DNA from: Ulva prolifera | Taxonomy: Eukaryota > Chlorophyta > Ulvophyceae > Ulvales > Ulvaceae | Direction of reading: 5' to 3' | Assembly: GCA_023078555.1 (NCBI GenBank) | Contig: CM041198.1 | Location: forward strand, 9,533,836 to 9,597,835 | DNA: 64,000 nucleotides | Shown: positions 1 to 11,235 of the stretch, piece by piece | Layout of the letters: each line of letters opens with the position of its first letter | Numbering within the stretch: position 1 is the first letter of the stretch | Notes under the pieces: generated by a model | Database searches by the model: none | Told to the model about the DNA's origin: nothing | The model's input: the letters and a program-made list of their open reading frames with translations, nothing else | Translations under genes and position numbers: made by a program

Positions 1-430
1 CCGGCCCAAACTCCCCGGCCGCGCCCCAATGGCGGGCCACACGCAGACGCACAGGGAAGACAGCGGCAAAGCGCGGTACGCTAGAGCCGCCACTGCGACA
101 AAGCGGACGAGGCCGCGAGCGCACGCAGCGACGACCGCCTGTCAGGCAGCCCGGGCGGGTATGTGTGTGTGCGTGTGTGGGTGTGGGTGTGAGGCGATCC
201 GGGCATCGGTGTCATTTGCTGGGGGTGTTGTGGGTTTTGTGTGCGTTGTGTGGGTGTGACGGCAGTGATGGTGTGGGTGCGTCGGACTGGGTTGCTGAGT
301 GTGTTCTTGATCTGCTTGCTGCTTCCGCGGTGCTGCCCGCCTCGGCACCTTTATCCTTGTAACACCTGCAGACACATTGATCCACCAGATGACGCCCTGA
401 TGATAGGGTATGGGCCCCATGGTAGCACAC
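1..430 (-). repeat. Dispersed repeat copy A (degenerate, runs off the window edge)
   Basis: On the minus strand, about 327-370 carries a block (GTTACAAGGATAAAGG, then GCAGCACCGC) shared with copies at 1,921, 33,998, 37,421, 37,629, 62,717 and 62,838. It is followed by the same type of CA/CCCACA-rich tract (GT-rich on the plus strand, 155-300) and a GC-rich tail that reaches the window edge. No intact reading frame is visible. The block could be translated as a Lys-Asp/Gly-Ser-Thr-Ala peptide in several copies, so it may descend from the C-terminal or 3' part of a retroelement. Confidence 0.6.
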
Positions 431-1417
431 TTAGATCTGCCAGCATAGCACAGTCAGATCTTTACTATCTGCCAATGCTTCATGCTAATGCAGTAGGAGG
501 GTAGAACCCTCTATACACCAACCTGCAAGTGCCAACAATACTGCGTTTGTGCAAACCTAGGTCAGCTGGGCACCTCAGATCATGCTGTCTTGGATGTCAG
601 GTGAGGCTGACAGCAGCCCACTGCATGAGTGAACTCTGGTGACACGCTTCTGAGTGACCAGCCCAGCTTCAGAGGTCCTTCTGGTGGGGCCATGTATTGC
701 AATTACCCAGGCGTGCATGATTCAGTGCAATCAACCGACATGCATGACCTATCAAAGCAACACAGTATGAGGCCTGTCTGAGGAAGACAGGACTACAAAC
801 AGTGAACTTGCAGGGTGCATTTGATCGTCGTCCGGTGTTAGGCTTGCTGATGTGAATGCCTGTTGTAGGTCTGGATGTTTGATGTAAACGTCTGTCCGAG
901 GTGGTGCATGCACGGTCATATGTGGAGGGCAGCTCACCATGCATGGTACATCAGGTATATATGCATTGCGGGCAAGTGTGCATCGTGTCTGTCTAAGTGG
1001 CAGCTGCGCACACAAAGGCAGTCACATTACTCGTAGCACAACAGCACATGCTCTCTGCACCAGGCAAATCAAGGGGTACTGCTGTGGCAATGAGAGTGAG
1101 TGTAGTGGGCTGCAAGGAAGGCTGCGCAGCCGGCACCGCCGACACCAGACTGCGCCAACATTAGGCTTGCAGGCAGTGTGTGCTCTCGGAGAATACAGCA
1201 CCTGGGGCTGGGGCTGTTATGTGGGCGAAAGCGGACTGGGGTGGTATGATGTGGTCATGGCACATAACCCTGGCAGGTTGACTATCTCTTGTCCTGGGAC
1301 CTGCTGAGAGGAGGCTTGAGTCGTGGCCAAATCCACTTGTGGCACCCTGCCATGACTGCCATGCAGCTGCTAGCCGAGGCTCCCTCTGTTCACTGCTCCA
1401 TTAGCTCAGGTTGCTAA
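431..1417. other. No gene recognised
   Basis: Only short overlapping reading frames with no recognisable domain are seen on either strand. GCATGCA-type motifs are frequent, as in the rest of the window. Confidence 0.5.
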
Positions 1418-2124
1418 ATGCACCACACCACCGGAGGGGTCAACCGGTCCTGCAATTGGACCTCGAGATCTCATCCCTCATCGCCAGTCCAGCCTGAGCG
1501 GCTGGCCTTCCGCCGGCTGGTTCCAGCAGGATCCGTCGGGGCCCGCCATGCAGGTGTAGAGATTCTGCCCGGCCTGAGGTGCCGTTGCAACATGGCGGCT
1601 GCTCTGACCAGTGTACAGCGAACACCACGCTGACACCCTCACAGACAGTCGCCACCAATTGGGCAGGCCGGCCGGCTGGTGTCGTGTCTCGAGCGCCGCT
1701 GTTGTGGGTGTTCATGCACATGTTTGCGCATCTGACTCGAGCGTGTAGGTGGGTGTGCAGGACCGGAGATGATCATGCGCGTGGGTGTCGGTGCACGGCG
1801 TGTCGGTTTTGCGAGGCGCAGGTGGTGGTGCTGGGCGACTGCTGGTTCTGTGCAGGAATTTACCGTGGCTTGGGTCTGCGGTACTGTTGCTATGGTTCTC
1901 ATGGTGCGCGCTGTGCATGCGGCCCTACCTGCCTCCTCGCCTTGGTCCTTGCGACGCTCCCAATGCAGCGCTGCACGCCCAGCCGCAACTGATTTGTGGA
2001 AAGGCCTCGGCACAGCGGGGAAAGGGACAGTACCGCACACCCTCGCTGAGACAGCCATCAGGAATGTTGCAACATATTGGTCCCATCGTCCAGCTGTACG
2101 CACAGACGACACGTCTCCGCTCAC
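1418..2124 (-). repeat. Dispersed repeat copy B (degenerate)
   Basis: The minus strand at about 1,910-1,965 reads CAAGGACCAAGG, then GGAGGCAGGTAGGGCCGC, matching the shared block of the family (ACAAGGACGAAG, then GGCAGGTAGCACCGC). The 161-codon minus frame over 1,639-2,124 continues through it with an Arg/Thr/Pro-rich composition like the other copies. Boundaries are approximate, and no target-site duplication could be defined by eye. Confidence 0.45.
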
Positions 2125-2995
2125 ACACTCCCCTTACAGGTGCGAGGCAGAAGCCGGAACCAGCTAGAACAAGGCCTGGCTTGCGGAGTTGCCACCCGTC
2201 TCACCCCGACGTACACACACCGTCACAGGCTACATGGCGCGGCCGCAGCCATTTCACATGATGCTTCTTCAGACGCAAAGAAACCAACCAGGCAGCATGC
2301 TGTGCCGCACTGTTGAATTCGATGAATGTTGCCGTAGAGGCGTGCAGCACGTATTTGTCCACTTTTGCCGCACAAGTCAGCACACATGTCTTCCTTGCAG
2401 TAATGGTCATACACTGTGCTCCACTGCGGCTCATGAAGGTTGGAACTGGGACTATCCCCGGAGCGATGATGGGGCAAACAGCACAAATCTCAAGACCAGG
2501 AATTTGGAATCGGGGGGAAAATGTGTAGAGTGCAAATCTTCCGGGCGGCAGGCCGATTTTCCATCTCTGCGCACACGCCCGGACGGAACAGCAGCGAGCT
2601 CGGGCGCAGGACCGTCCGGATTGATGTTGGGGACTGCTGTCGCCCTCAACACTGCACCCAGAAATATGCATGGTGGTCACAGCCACATCAATGGTAGATG
2701 CAAGGCGGGACGCCATGACATCATCTTGATCAAAGGTGCACGGGGGGTGCAGTGTCAGTAGCGGGCGCCATGGCGACACTGCATGCAGCCGTCCCTAGGC
2801 ACCCCGTGCTGCTATGGTCCCGGTCATAGCACACAGGGCAAAGGCAATATGCTATGCTAAAACTGCTGATGTGATCGGCAGCGCGTAGTGCGAGCCATTG
2901 CTGCAACAGCCAGTCCGTGCGCTGCCAGTCTTTCCTCAAGCGACGTCAGGTACCCTGAATCTCAGCACATGACATAGCACCAAGCTGATCGCCGC
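2125..2995. other. Intergenic; unassigned open frames
   Basis: A 192-codon minus frame (2,201-2,779) and a 190-codon plus frame (2,189-2,761) overlap each other. Neither shows a recognisable domain, so I call no gene. The last 200 bases are the upstream region of the GT8 gene. Confidence 0.4.
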
Positions 2996-5370
2996 ATGAC
3001 TAGGAGCATGCGTAGGCTGCTGTGGGTTACGTCAGGAGCTCGTCCTGTCCTGATCGCGCTGTTGCTTCTGTTTTGTAAGTCCCTTGCGTTGGCGGAAGAT
3101 GCTTTGAGCCCCCGAATCCGGTCGCAGGCTTATGTTACCTTGCTTTATGGTGAAGATTTTCTCCTGGGTGTCCGAGTCCTCGGCGAGTCTCTGCGAAAGA
3201 CGGGGACGACCAGGTGATTGCCTCGGTAAATGCTGATTTACAGCCGATCACGAGCGTGTTGACCATATGCACATCAACTGACCACCTCAGTGCAGGGATA
3301 TGGTTGTTCTTGCAGCTGGAGATATATCGGAATATGCCACTTTGACTCTCCAAGCGGATGGCTGGACCGTGCACCAGGTTGACGCAGTTGACAATCCCAG
3401 TACGAGAGGAGATGGCAGCTATCCGGAAAGATTCTATGCTGTGTACTCCAAGCTACATGTGTTTGGGCTGCAAAAGTATGAGAAAGGTTGATTGCTCCAC
3501 TTGCCATGCTGCTACTTGCACTGTGGCTACACGATGCCCTTCCATCATATGACAATGCATTGCCAGCAGCCAACCTGGAACAGTAACCTGACAGCCACCT
3601 CATCGGTGCAGTTGTTTTCCTGGACGCGGACACTGTCGTTGTCCAGAATTCTGATGAGCTCTTTGGCTGCCCGGGGTTTTGTGCCACTCTCAGGCACTCA
3701 GAGCGCTTCAATTCTGGGGTGATGGTGATCACGCCTTCCAAAAATCTTTTCAGAAACATGATGGACAGCATACATGTCACGCATAGCTACACAGGGCGCG
3801 ATCCTATTCTCCTGCACCAGAGTGGATCATTCCTAATCACATTTCATGCACGTGGGTCATGACGTGAATGAAGCAGGCGATTCCGCGGCGCGGCCGCGCC
3901 AAATCCTTATGCTCTCTCATCTTGCAGAGGTGACCAGGGCTTTTTAAATGAGTTCTTCAAAGATTTCGCAAGTGGTCCAGTTTTTGATCCTGCAGTCACG
4001 TACGAACCAGAGGCGCATGAATACATGATGCTGCCTACTCGATATAATGCAGATATTGGTCTCTATGTGTTCAACAGCAATCATTGGTCTGTCGATGGCG
4101 CCCTGAAGATCGTGCATTATACACTGGCTAGCTTTAAACCCTGGTCATGGTGGTGCGGCTGGCTCATCGAAGAGCAGGCCCGCTGGAACGTACGCCCCCT
4201 CCACCCCTGGCAGCTCTGTACACATCTTGTGGCATTGGCATTGGCTGCGCTGTGGGCGCTGTGGGAACATTTCTGTCTGTCCATCTGTGTAATTTCCACC
4301 GTCCTGAGCATTCACACGCTAGCGATGTGGTTTCTGACAGGAAACATGCTGCAGAAACATCGAATGCGCTTGGGGCCAGATGTTTATGGCAGGCGGCATG
4401 GAATCACGCTCATGCAGGCGTTTGCGCAGTCATGGATGCCCCTGCTGCCACCGCTGTTGGCAGTTCTCATCGGCAGAGGCTTGACACTGGGCTGGCCCTC
4501 TTACATCCTGCCGATAGTGAGGTGGGTTCCACCAATGCAGCCTCGCAGCCCATCGCCACTGCTTGGCTTGGCCGCAGGCTACGGCAGCCTGGCGCTCAGT
4601 GTGCTCCTGGCGGTCACACTCATACCGGCATACGTGCGCCCCTTCAATCCAAGCATGCCATGCGTTTGCCCTCATGACCCTTGCAGCCTTGGATGACAGA
4701 TTGTGCATGCATTCCTGGCCACACCTGCAGATCCCGGGTAGGCATGCTCAAAATAGGGATCATGTTTGCCCCATGGCTTGCTCCGTCTTATCATGCGCTC
4801 CACCTCATAGTTGCGGAGGATGTTTCTGTGTGCCTGTGCCAATGGTTCAAGCCGGTTGGGCTGCACCGCCAACCTGACAATGCATAACATGCAGGTCACT
4901 CCGTCGTGGGGCTGGATTCTTGCATATGAGTACACGTTCCTTTTCTTCTTTCTGTTCTACGGCAAGTGCTTGCATTTCTTCTCCGTCGCAGGTAGGGCGA
5001 ATGGCCACAGCCTGAATCTTAACCGGGTATGCCTCTTGTTGCTTCAACGTCATGCATTCTGGCAAACCTCAGTGTCTGTTAAGGACGTGTTTCATGCGGA
5101 CTGTCTGGTGCAAGTGTGAAGTGTCTGCAGGGCATTCCACATCAGCTGCCATGGTTCAAGACAGTGCTGTACACCAGCACACTGGCCACACTGCTGTTGA
5201 TCTCACCATTCTTGAACACACTCTTGGGCGTCCCGGGCTTCATTCCGAAAATTCTACTCACTGTTGCCGGAGCGATAATTACAAATACGTTTGCAACGCA
5301 TGCATTTGTTGTGCTGTGCCAAGATTGGTTTCTCTTAGCACCTCCAGGGCAGCGAAGTGTATCAGGCTGA
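2996..5370 (+). CDS. IPUT1: GT8 glycosyltransferase, PGSIP6/IPUT1-like (inositol phosphorylceramide glucuronosyltransferase family)
   Basis: Six or more exons: 2,996-3,213; 3,296-3,486; 3,612-3,795; 3,928-about 4,640; 4,895-4,991; 5,131-5,370; the donor after 4,640 is unresolved. A signal-anchor segment opens the protein. The GT8 fold follows: YVTLLYGEDFLLGVRVLG, the metal-binding DxD motif in VVFLDADTVVV, the NSGVMV segment, GGDQGFLN and a terminal HYTL with PWSWW. The C-terminal part is multi-pass membrane, including AYEYTFLFFFLFYG, which matches the plant family. Plant IPUT1 adds glucuronic acid to inositol phosphorylceramide in the Golgi, the first sugar step of GIPC sphingolipids; that substrate is inferred here from the shared N-terminal GT8 plus C-terminal membrane architecture. 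Intron 3 uses a GC donor at 3,796, the only splice that restores TGGDQG. A related PGSIP with another substrate is the main alternative. Confidence 0.85.
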
Positions 5371-8300
5371 CTAAATGGCAATCCTCTTGAACAAGGTTCT
5401 TTGCACAACAGGGATGACTCAATAAGCGTGGCGAGTATCACTCTCTTTTCGATGTGACAGGAATGCAGGCTGCTGGACAAGTAGGGGTCGCGACCCTGCA
5501 CGTTGATGCTGAAAGAATGCATCAGAATACGAACGGGACGTCGCCTAATTGCGTGCTATGTCAGTAATCACTTGTTACACAGACGTTGTTGCCAGCCGCA
5601 CGTGAGCAAGCCGAGTCTGCCCTGATTCATGGTAATGTCGAGAGCATTACAGCACAAATGGAACCGTCTTGTACACACCACAGGAACGTCTGAAGCTACC
5701 ATGTGATGTACGGTTCTTGCAATGTTATATTGTGTACCCTTCGCTCTTCTACAGGCTCGCTGGCTGAGCAGCACATCAGAAGCTGTTGCCTCCGAGCATG
5801 CAACTGCTTGCTGTGTCAAGGCAATGCCCACAAGGGGATGTACCCAAATCCTGTACTACATCATATCTCCTTGTTCAGCTGCGTATCTGCAGCAAGTTGC
5901 TGTTGTTTCAGCCGCATTTCCAGAGCCTGGAAAGGGTCCATTCTATGCTTTATCCCCTTTGATCTGTCACCCTGCAACGGTGTCCCCGGTGTTTTTGTAA
6001 TCATTGCAAATGACGAGCAGAATGCGCCGGATTTTCAAACGGCAGCCTAATCCTCCGTTCACATCAAGCGCACTCTTCAGCGCACAACCTCTTTGTGATC
6101 AGCAAGACCGGCCACGATTTGAAAGAACAATCACTGCAAGTCGAGACAATTCTCCTTCACGATGAGGGGTTGTGTGCAGCACCTGTGACGCCTCCCATGC
6201 TTGTAGATCGTCAAGGTAGGTCTCCCATACGCACCTAGTGCATCCTGCCTGCACAGTACCCTTGCATTCATAGGCATGCGCAACCCCAAGTTTCAAACAA
6301 ATTATACAATGATGACATTGTCCATGACAGGATCGGATTGCGACGAGTCGAGTACGACGACCGCTTCGGTCACTACCTGGCAACAGTCCTCAGGACCAGG
6401 CTCCTCTGGTTTACGTGGTTTCCCCTCGTGAGAAGCTGCGCTGAGGCTCCTGCTGGACGAGACAGAAATACTGGATCTCAGTGCTGATGAGCGCAGTGTT
6501 ATCGACCACTTCGTACGCAGGCCGAGTAGAATCGCCTGCATGACCTGATGGGCATGTTGCTGCGAGGGGCACTCTCGACCAGCCACTCACCTTGGCGTCA
6601 TACAAAATCTATAGCAACATCCTTGACATACAAACTTAGCCCGCACCAAGGATGCGTTCAGGCGACCCTCTTGTCCAGTGCCACCCGGATTCGCACATCC
6701 CCCACGGAGCCATATGGACGGGCTGTGCCCAGTGCGATATGCATTCGTGGCCACACGTGCACTGCTTTCAAGCATAGCCGATCGATGTATCGCGATGTGC
6801 ATGGTGATTGCAGGCACACAAGCGGAGGCAGTTTACGCCGCAGTCATGAAGCCCAATTGCATCGCCATTGCCCCCACTCCTGAAATAGCCCTATGACACC
6901 CCAGCCACGCTTGTGCAGCTGAAAATCATACGCGTACCGGGCCCCCGGGCCCACCCCCAAATGTAACACATGCATGTGCCGTGTGCCCCCACATAGTCAC
7001 ACCCACCGCAATGCCAATATTGAATTAATTCTCAAAAGCGACACGAGCACTCACCCAACTTTCTGCCTGTCACCGAGGCGGCGGACCATGTCACCTCCGG
7101 GACCGCGCTGGGTGCCGACGCGCTGCGAAACCCGAGGGCCTCCGGCCCTTGCACGCGTGAAGCCGCAGCACCAAATCTTCAACGCTGCAAACTGCCCCGA
7201 GCCCACACTGCTTTGTGGCAAGGCTGCCTTGAGCTCAACACGACTGCCCTGGTCAATGTAGCCGCTGACCGCACCACAGGCCACGCAGAGCCTATGAGCC
7301 GAATGGCTGACACCAACAGAAGATGGCTTCAGGCAGGCGGCGAGGGTCGGCCCACAGCTCATTCCCGCCTGCCATGAACACAAAACCACACCACATTGAT
7401 GCCAGGTCAATCCCGTCCATTCTGACAGCGTTGCCTGTGAGAACTCACAACCAGGGGCAGCCAGGTCCTGCGGTCGGAGCACAAGAAATAAGCTCGTGCC
7501 TTCGTTGGTTCCACTGAACCGAAAAAGGGACTTAGGTGTCATGTGTTATGATGCTAGCATCAGTTGCGTGCATGGCATTGAGGGAGCAGTATGTGAGGTG
7601 CAGATGTGGCATTGTTCAAAAGCATGCTGTGCACGTGCACAGCACTCCAGGTGCCTTCGGTTTCACCAGATACCTTGTGTTGAACAAGCTTCTCCGCCCG
7701 ACATGATTGTGCCCACGGTTGAGAGCTTGCAGGTATAGTGTAGCCAGGCATTGGTTGACAACAAAAGTGTGAAACTTGCGGCTTTACACAGCTACGTGCC
7801 ACGTTTAGGCCTGGCGGATTCGGATGTCACGTACTGGCCATGCATACACTGGATCACAGGTGTGTCTTCAAGTGTATGTGCAAGCTACGCCGATTTTGTG
7901 GTGGCTCCGAATGTAGACTTCAAACTGATGCAGCAGATCAGCGGTCAAAGCATCCAGCAGCTCCGCCGCGAGGCTGCACACTTACACCCTGTGCTTCGAG
8001 TGTAAACATAGTAACATGAATGTGCGTACGTTGGCAACGTGCTTGACGCGGCTGACATGAACCCAGTCCGCCCTTGTGCATCGTGAGCTCACGCCACAAC
8101 GCAGCAGGGTAGTGGCGACAGGCCATGATGAGTGCTACATACTGCATGATCAGTGGCTCTTCCAAGGGGTTGTTTGGTCCTGGAACATGCTTTCAGGCCT
8201 GTAATCTCCCGAGTTTTGCGGTCAGTTGCCGCAGCACAACATCGATGCATTGCAGTGAGTGGTAGCACCACAAGTCTACACCTTCACCGTTTCTCTACAA

Positions 8301-8609
8301 CGTCATGTTGTCCAGGGCCTGCTATGTGAGCTCAGTCCCATCATCATGATGCTCGCAGGCTACCCACGATCTTGGACTAAGCAGTGGACACGAGCACATC
8401 ACGGCACTGTTGATTCCACGTGTACCAACGACCTACAGCCATGGAGCGGCAGTCACATTGAACCAACGCTGTCATGTTCTTCATCCATTTAAAAAACAGA
8501 TACATGATCCAAATCATCCAAAGGGAGCCACCAAAGAAACGATGTCTGTTCTGAACTCATTGTGTAGGGAATGCGTGGAGCAGGTACGGCAGTGAACTGC
8601 CAACTCTGT
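5371..8609. other. No gene confidently recognised
   Basis: Many short frames on both strands, none with a recognisable domain. The longest is a 163-codon minus frame at 7,051-7,542. An 84-codon plus frame at 7,751-8,005 is also open. A small or lineage-specific gene could be hidden by introns, but nothing supports a call. Confidence 0.4.
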
Positions 8610-9927
8610 CTTCATCCAATGGGAGCATGCAGGCCGCTGATGAGCAGCATCTTCAGAACCGCCAACACGGCAGCATCCACCCAAAGCTCTTGTGCTGTCG
8701 GAGGCTTCACAATCTGACGCTCCTTCGTCTCGTGGTGATGCCGAAGGCAACGGAGCCCCAGCAGCAGCATCTTCAGGCACATGGTAGTTTTAACGCATAG
8801 GACCACATGTGCATGCCCATGTCATCAGACAGTGTGCATATGTGCGGCCATGATGCGGCGGTTGCGCACCTGGGATACACACAAGTGGCATGCAAAAATC
8901 ACGGTGCTTGCTGAGCTCACCCCTTCAAAGGCACCCTGAATTGCCTGTGTTGTGTAGTACAACGCAGCCAGCAGTGGCACAGAGGTGTACACAGGATTCA
9001 AGGCGGGGTGGATGAGCTTGCTCCTGCAGCATCCGAACACGTGACAAGGGTGGATGTCCTGTGCTCAATACCTGTGCAGGTAGAAGCACGTTCCCTGACT
9101 CCAGCAGCGGCCGATGCACACCATACACTCATTGACTTGTCTGCAGCGAAGTTTGGAAGGCTCACTCGGGGCTCGTACAGTGCAGAGCTCAATGCAAAGA
9201 ACAGGTACACGACAATTGAGGCATGACCCAGCCCCAGGACCTGTGCTCGCCAGGTCATGTAGATTGAGATGATATGCGACAGTTGTGCGGTAGTTGTGAC
9301 GAGGGCGTAGCGACGGTAAGGCGCAGACTGGAGCCCGTCAAGCCATGCCACGAATTGCCACAAGGCTTGCGCCAGTACGATGATGGACAGACTACCTGTC
9401 AGTGATGTGCCATCTGAGGCACGGCCAGTAGTCTCAAGGAGCACGATTGCATGAGAGATCCAGAGGACACGATCCTCTACATGATACCGAACTGCATTCT
9501 GAATGGATTCTCTGCCGTCGGGAATGGTAGGCCAAACATGCACTGTGATAAGTGCCACGTTAGCAACCCCCGCAACTACGAGCCTGACTAGTAGAGGAGT
9601 CGATGGTATGGTCATTGCAAAACCTTGCCCCACGCATGTGAGGAACAAGCAAGCCAGCCATAGTATCTTCAGTCTTGGAGTCTGGAAGTCTTTGGTGAAA
9701 TCCCCGTTTGCAAAGGTCGCAGCGCCGTGGCACATGTTCAACCACAATGACACCCGCGTGATAGTCTCATGCCATGAGCCTGCCTTCAAGCACCATGGCG
9801 GGGGCCCAAGGTTTTGGAACAAAGCAGAGAAGCAAATGCAGACAAAAGTTTCAACGACCAGATACTTGGCAATGCGGATGCAGTAATCATATCGTTTGAG
9901 ATGCTCGTCTGCACCTCTTTCCACCAT
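8610..9927 (-). CDS. Uncharacterised multi-pass membrane protein
   Basis: A long first exon starts at the ATG at 9,927, with an in-frame TGA 18 bases upstream of it, and stays open to 8,998 (309 codons). It contains about seven or eight hydrophobic stretches, for example KYLVVETFVCICFSALF, ILWLACLFLTCVG, LVVAGVANVALITVHVW, SIIVLAQALWQFVAWL and ASIVVYLFFALSSALY. Coding probably continues through small exons: 8,939-9,030 encodes PVYTSVPLLAALYYTTQAI, and 8,612-8,780 encodes another hydrophobic stretch, so the 3' end near 8,610 is approximate. A likely donor lies near 9,076. I do not recognise the family. The topology would fit a TLC-like, TMEM or receptor-like protein, but no diagnostic motif is visible. 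The long uninterrupted frame with alternating polar and hydrophobic blocks is the evidence that it is real. Confidence 0.55.
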
Positions 9928-11235
9928 GCCTGTCAGCTGGACCCTACATCGTCATTGAAACTGCTGCATGAACTAAAAGGGCATTTGAAGCAGTAGCCTG
10001 CAGATATTTTCAGCTTGAACGTGGCATTGGTGGCGAGGACGTACCTGGCGTGCACCGAAGCTCCGCTCGGCTAACCACGGCGCGGTTACCAAAGCCGATG
10101 ACAATCGATCAATTACAAGCACGCAGATGCAGAATCTGCTGCCAGGACACGGCAGACACTAGTCGTACACATCCACTGCTTTCTGCACGATTGCCAAACG
10201 CCCTGTGTACGTTTCGTGGAATTGCAAGCGTCTTCAACCGAGAGCACTTGCAGACACAGAGCGCACGGCTGTCATCAACATGTGCGAAGGCATTTCATGT
10301 CCTATCTGCATCCGGCGCCATGTTCCAGAGCTTTGGCCCGCACGGTGGACCTGACCACAGACTCAAGTGGGGTGGCTAGAAGCCCACACAATGCCTCGCC
10401 AGCTACAGAGTTGGTCTAGCAGCTCTGCAGGACATTCAGGGTTTGAGACGTCCGAGGGGCATGTATGTATGCTCTCGTGAAATCAGGGCCGTTTCACATC
10501 ATATCGCAGACCTTTATGTCAGATTGGCTTGGCAAAGCCACGCATTGGTAAGCAACATTACCGACCACATTACCAACATGCACACCCACGTACGCAACGG
10601 CCTCAGCGCTCCAATTACACTGCCAGTAATTTTCACATCAACAGCATCGACAGTCTTCACCATTGCTGCAAGAATTGTGGCACTTGCTGCTGGAACGCCA
10701 GAGACCACCGTTGGTCATATGCAGTGTGTGCTGTCGTGATTTTTTGCCTACATCACTGCATGCGTGGGCTCGCAGGCCCGGACAAGTTCGTGTAGCCGTC
10801 CATATGAACAAGCCTCCACATGGGTCCAGCCAGTAGCTGCACAGCGACAATCCTTTGTGACAGTCAGAGTAAAAAACCATGTGCCCTGGATCGGGCAGGG
10901 GGTGGGTAATTGCACCTGAGAGTTCCGCACGTGCACATTCTGGAGTCAGTAGTCAAGGCTGCATTCACCATTCTGGTCATGTAGTTTACAGCTCACCTAC
11001 ATTTCGCAGCTTCGTTGCTACGACAGGTTAACTGTGTGGATTTTGACGGGCTGCTCGACGGAATGCTTATCACCGGCAAGGTGCACTCCGCAACTCACTT
11101 GCGTCTTTTCGGCAACAAACAGGGAGAACAGTGACACAAGCATGGGCAGATCAACCACGTGGTGAGGACTGCCATGCATACACAGTCCTGCTGACATTGA
11201 AGAGTTTACAGACACCCGACTCTCAAGCTGGACCA
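9928..11235. other. No gene recognised
   Basis: Only short overlapping frames; the largest, at 10,443-10,739 (+), has no known domain. It lies between the start of the membrane-protein gene and the end of the first GST gene. Confidence 0.45.

Noticed and set aside
155..300. GT-rich tract as a telomeric or centromeric repeat
   Set aside because: Irregular GT/GGGTGT composition without a fixed unit; the same tract type occurs inside the other dispersed repeat copies.
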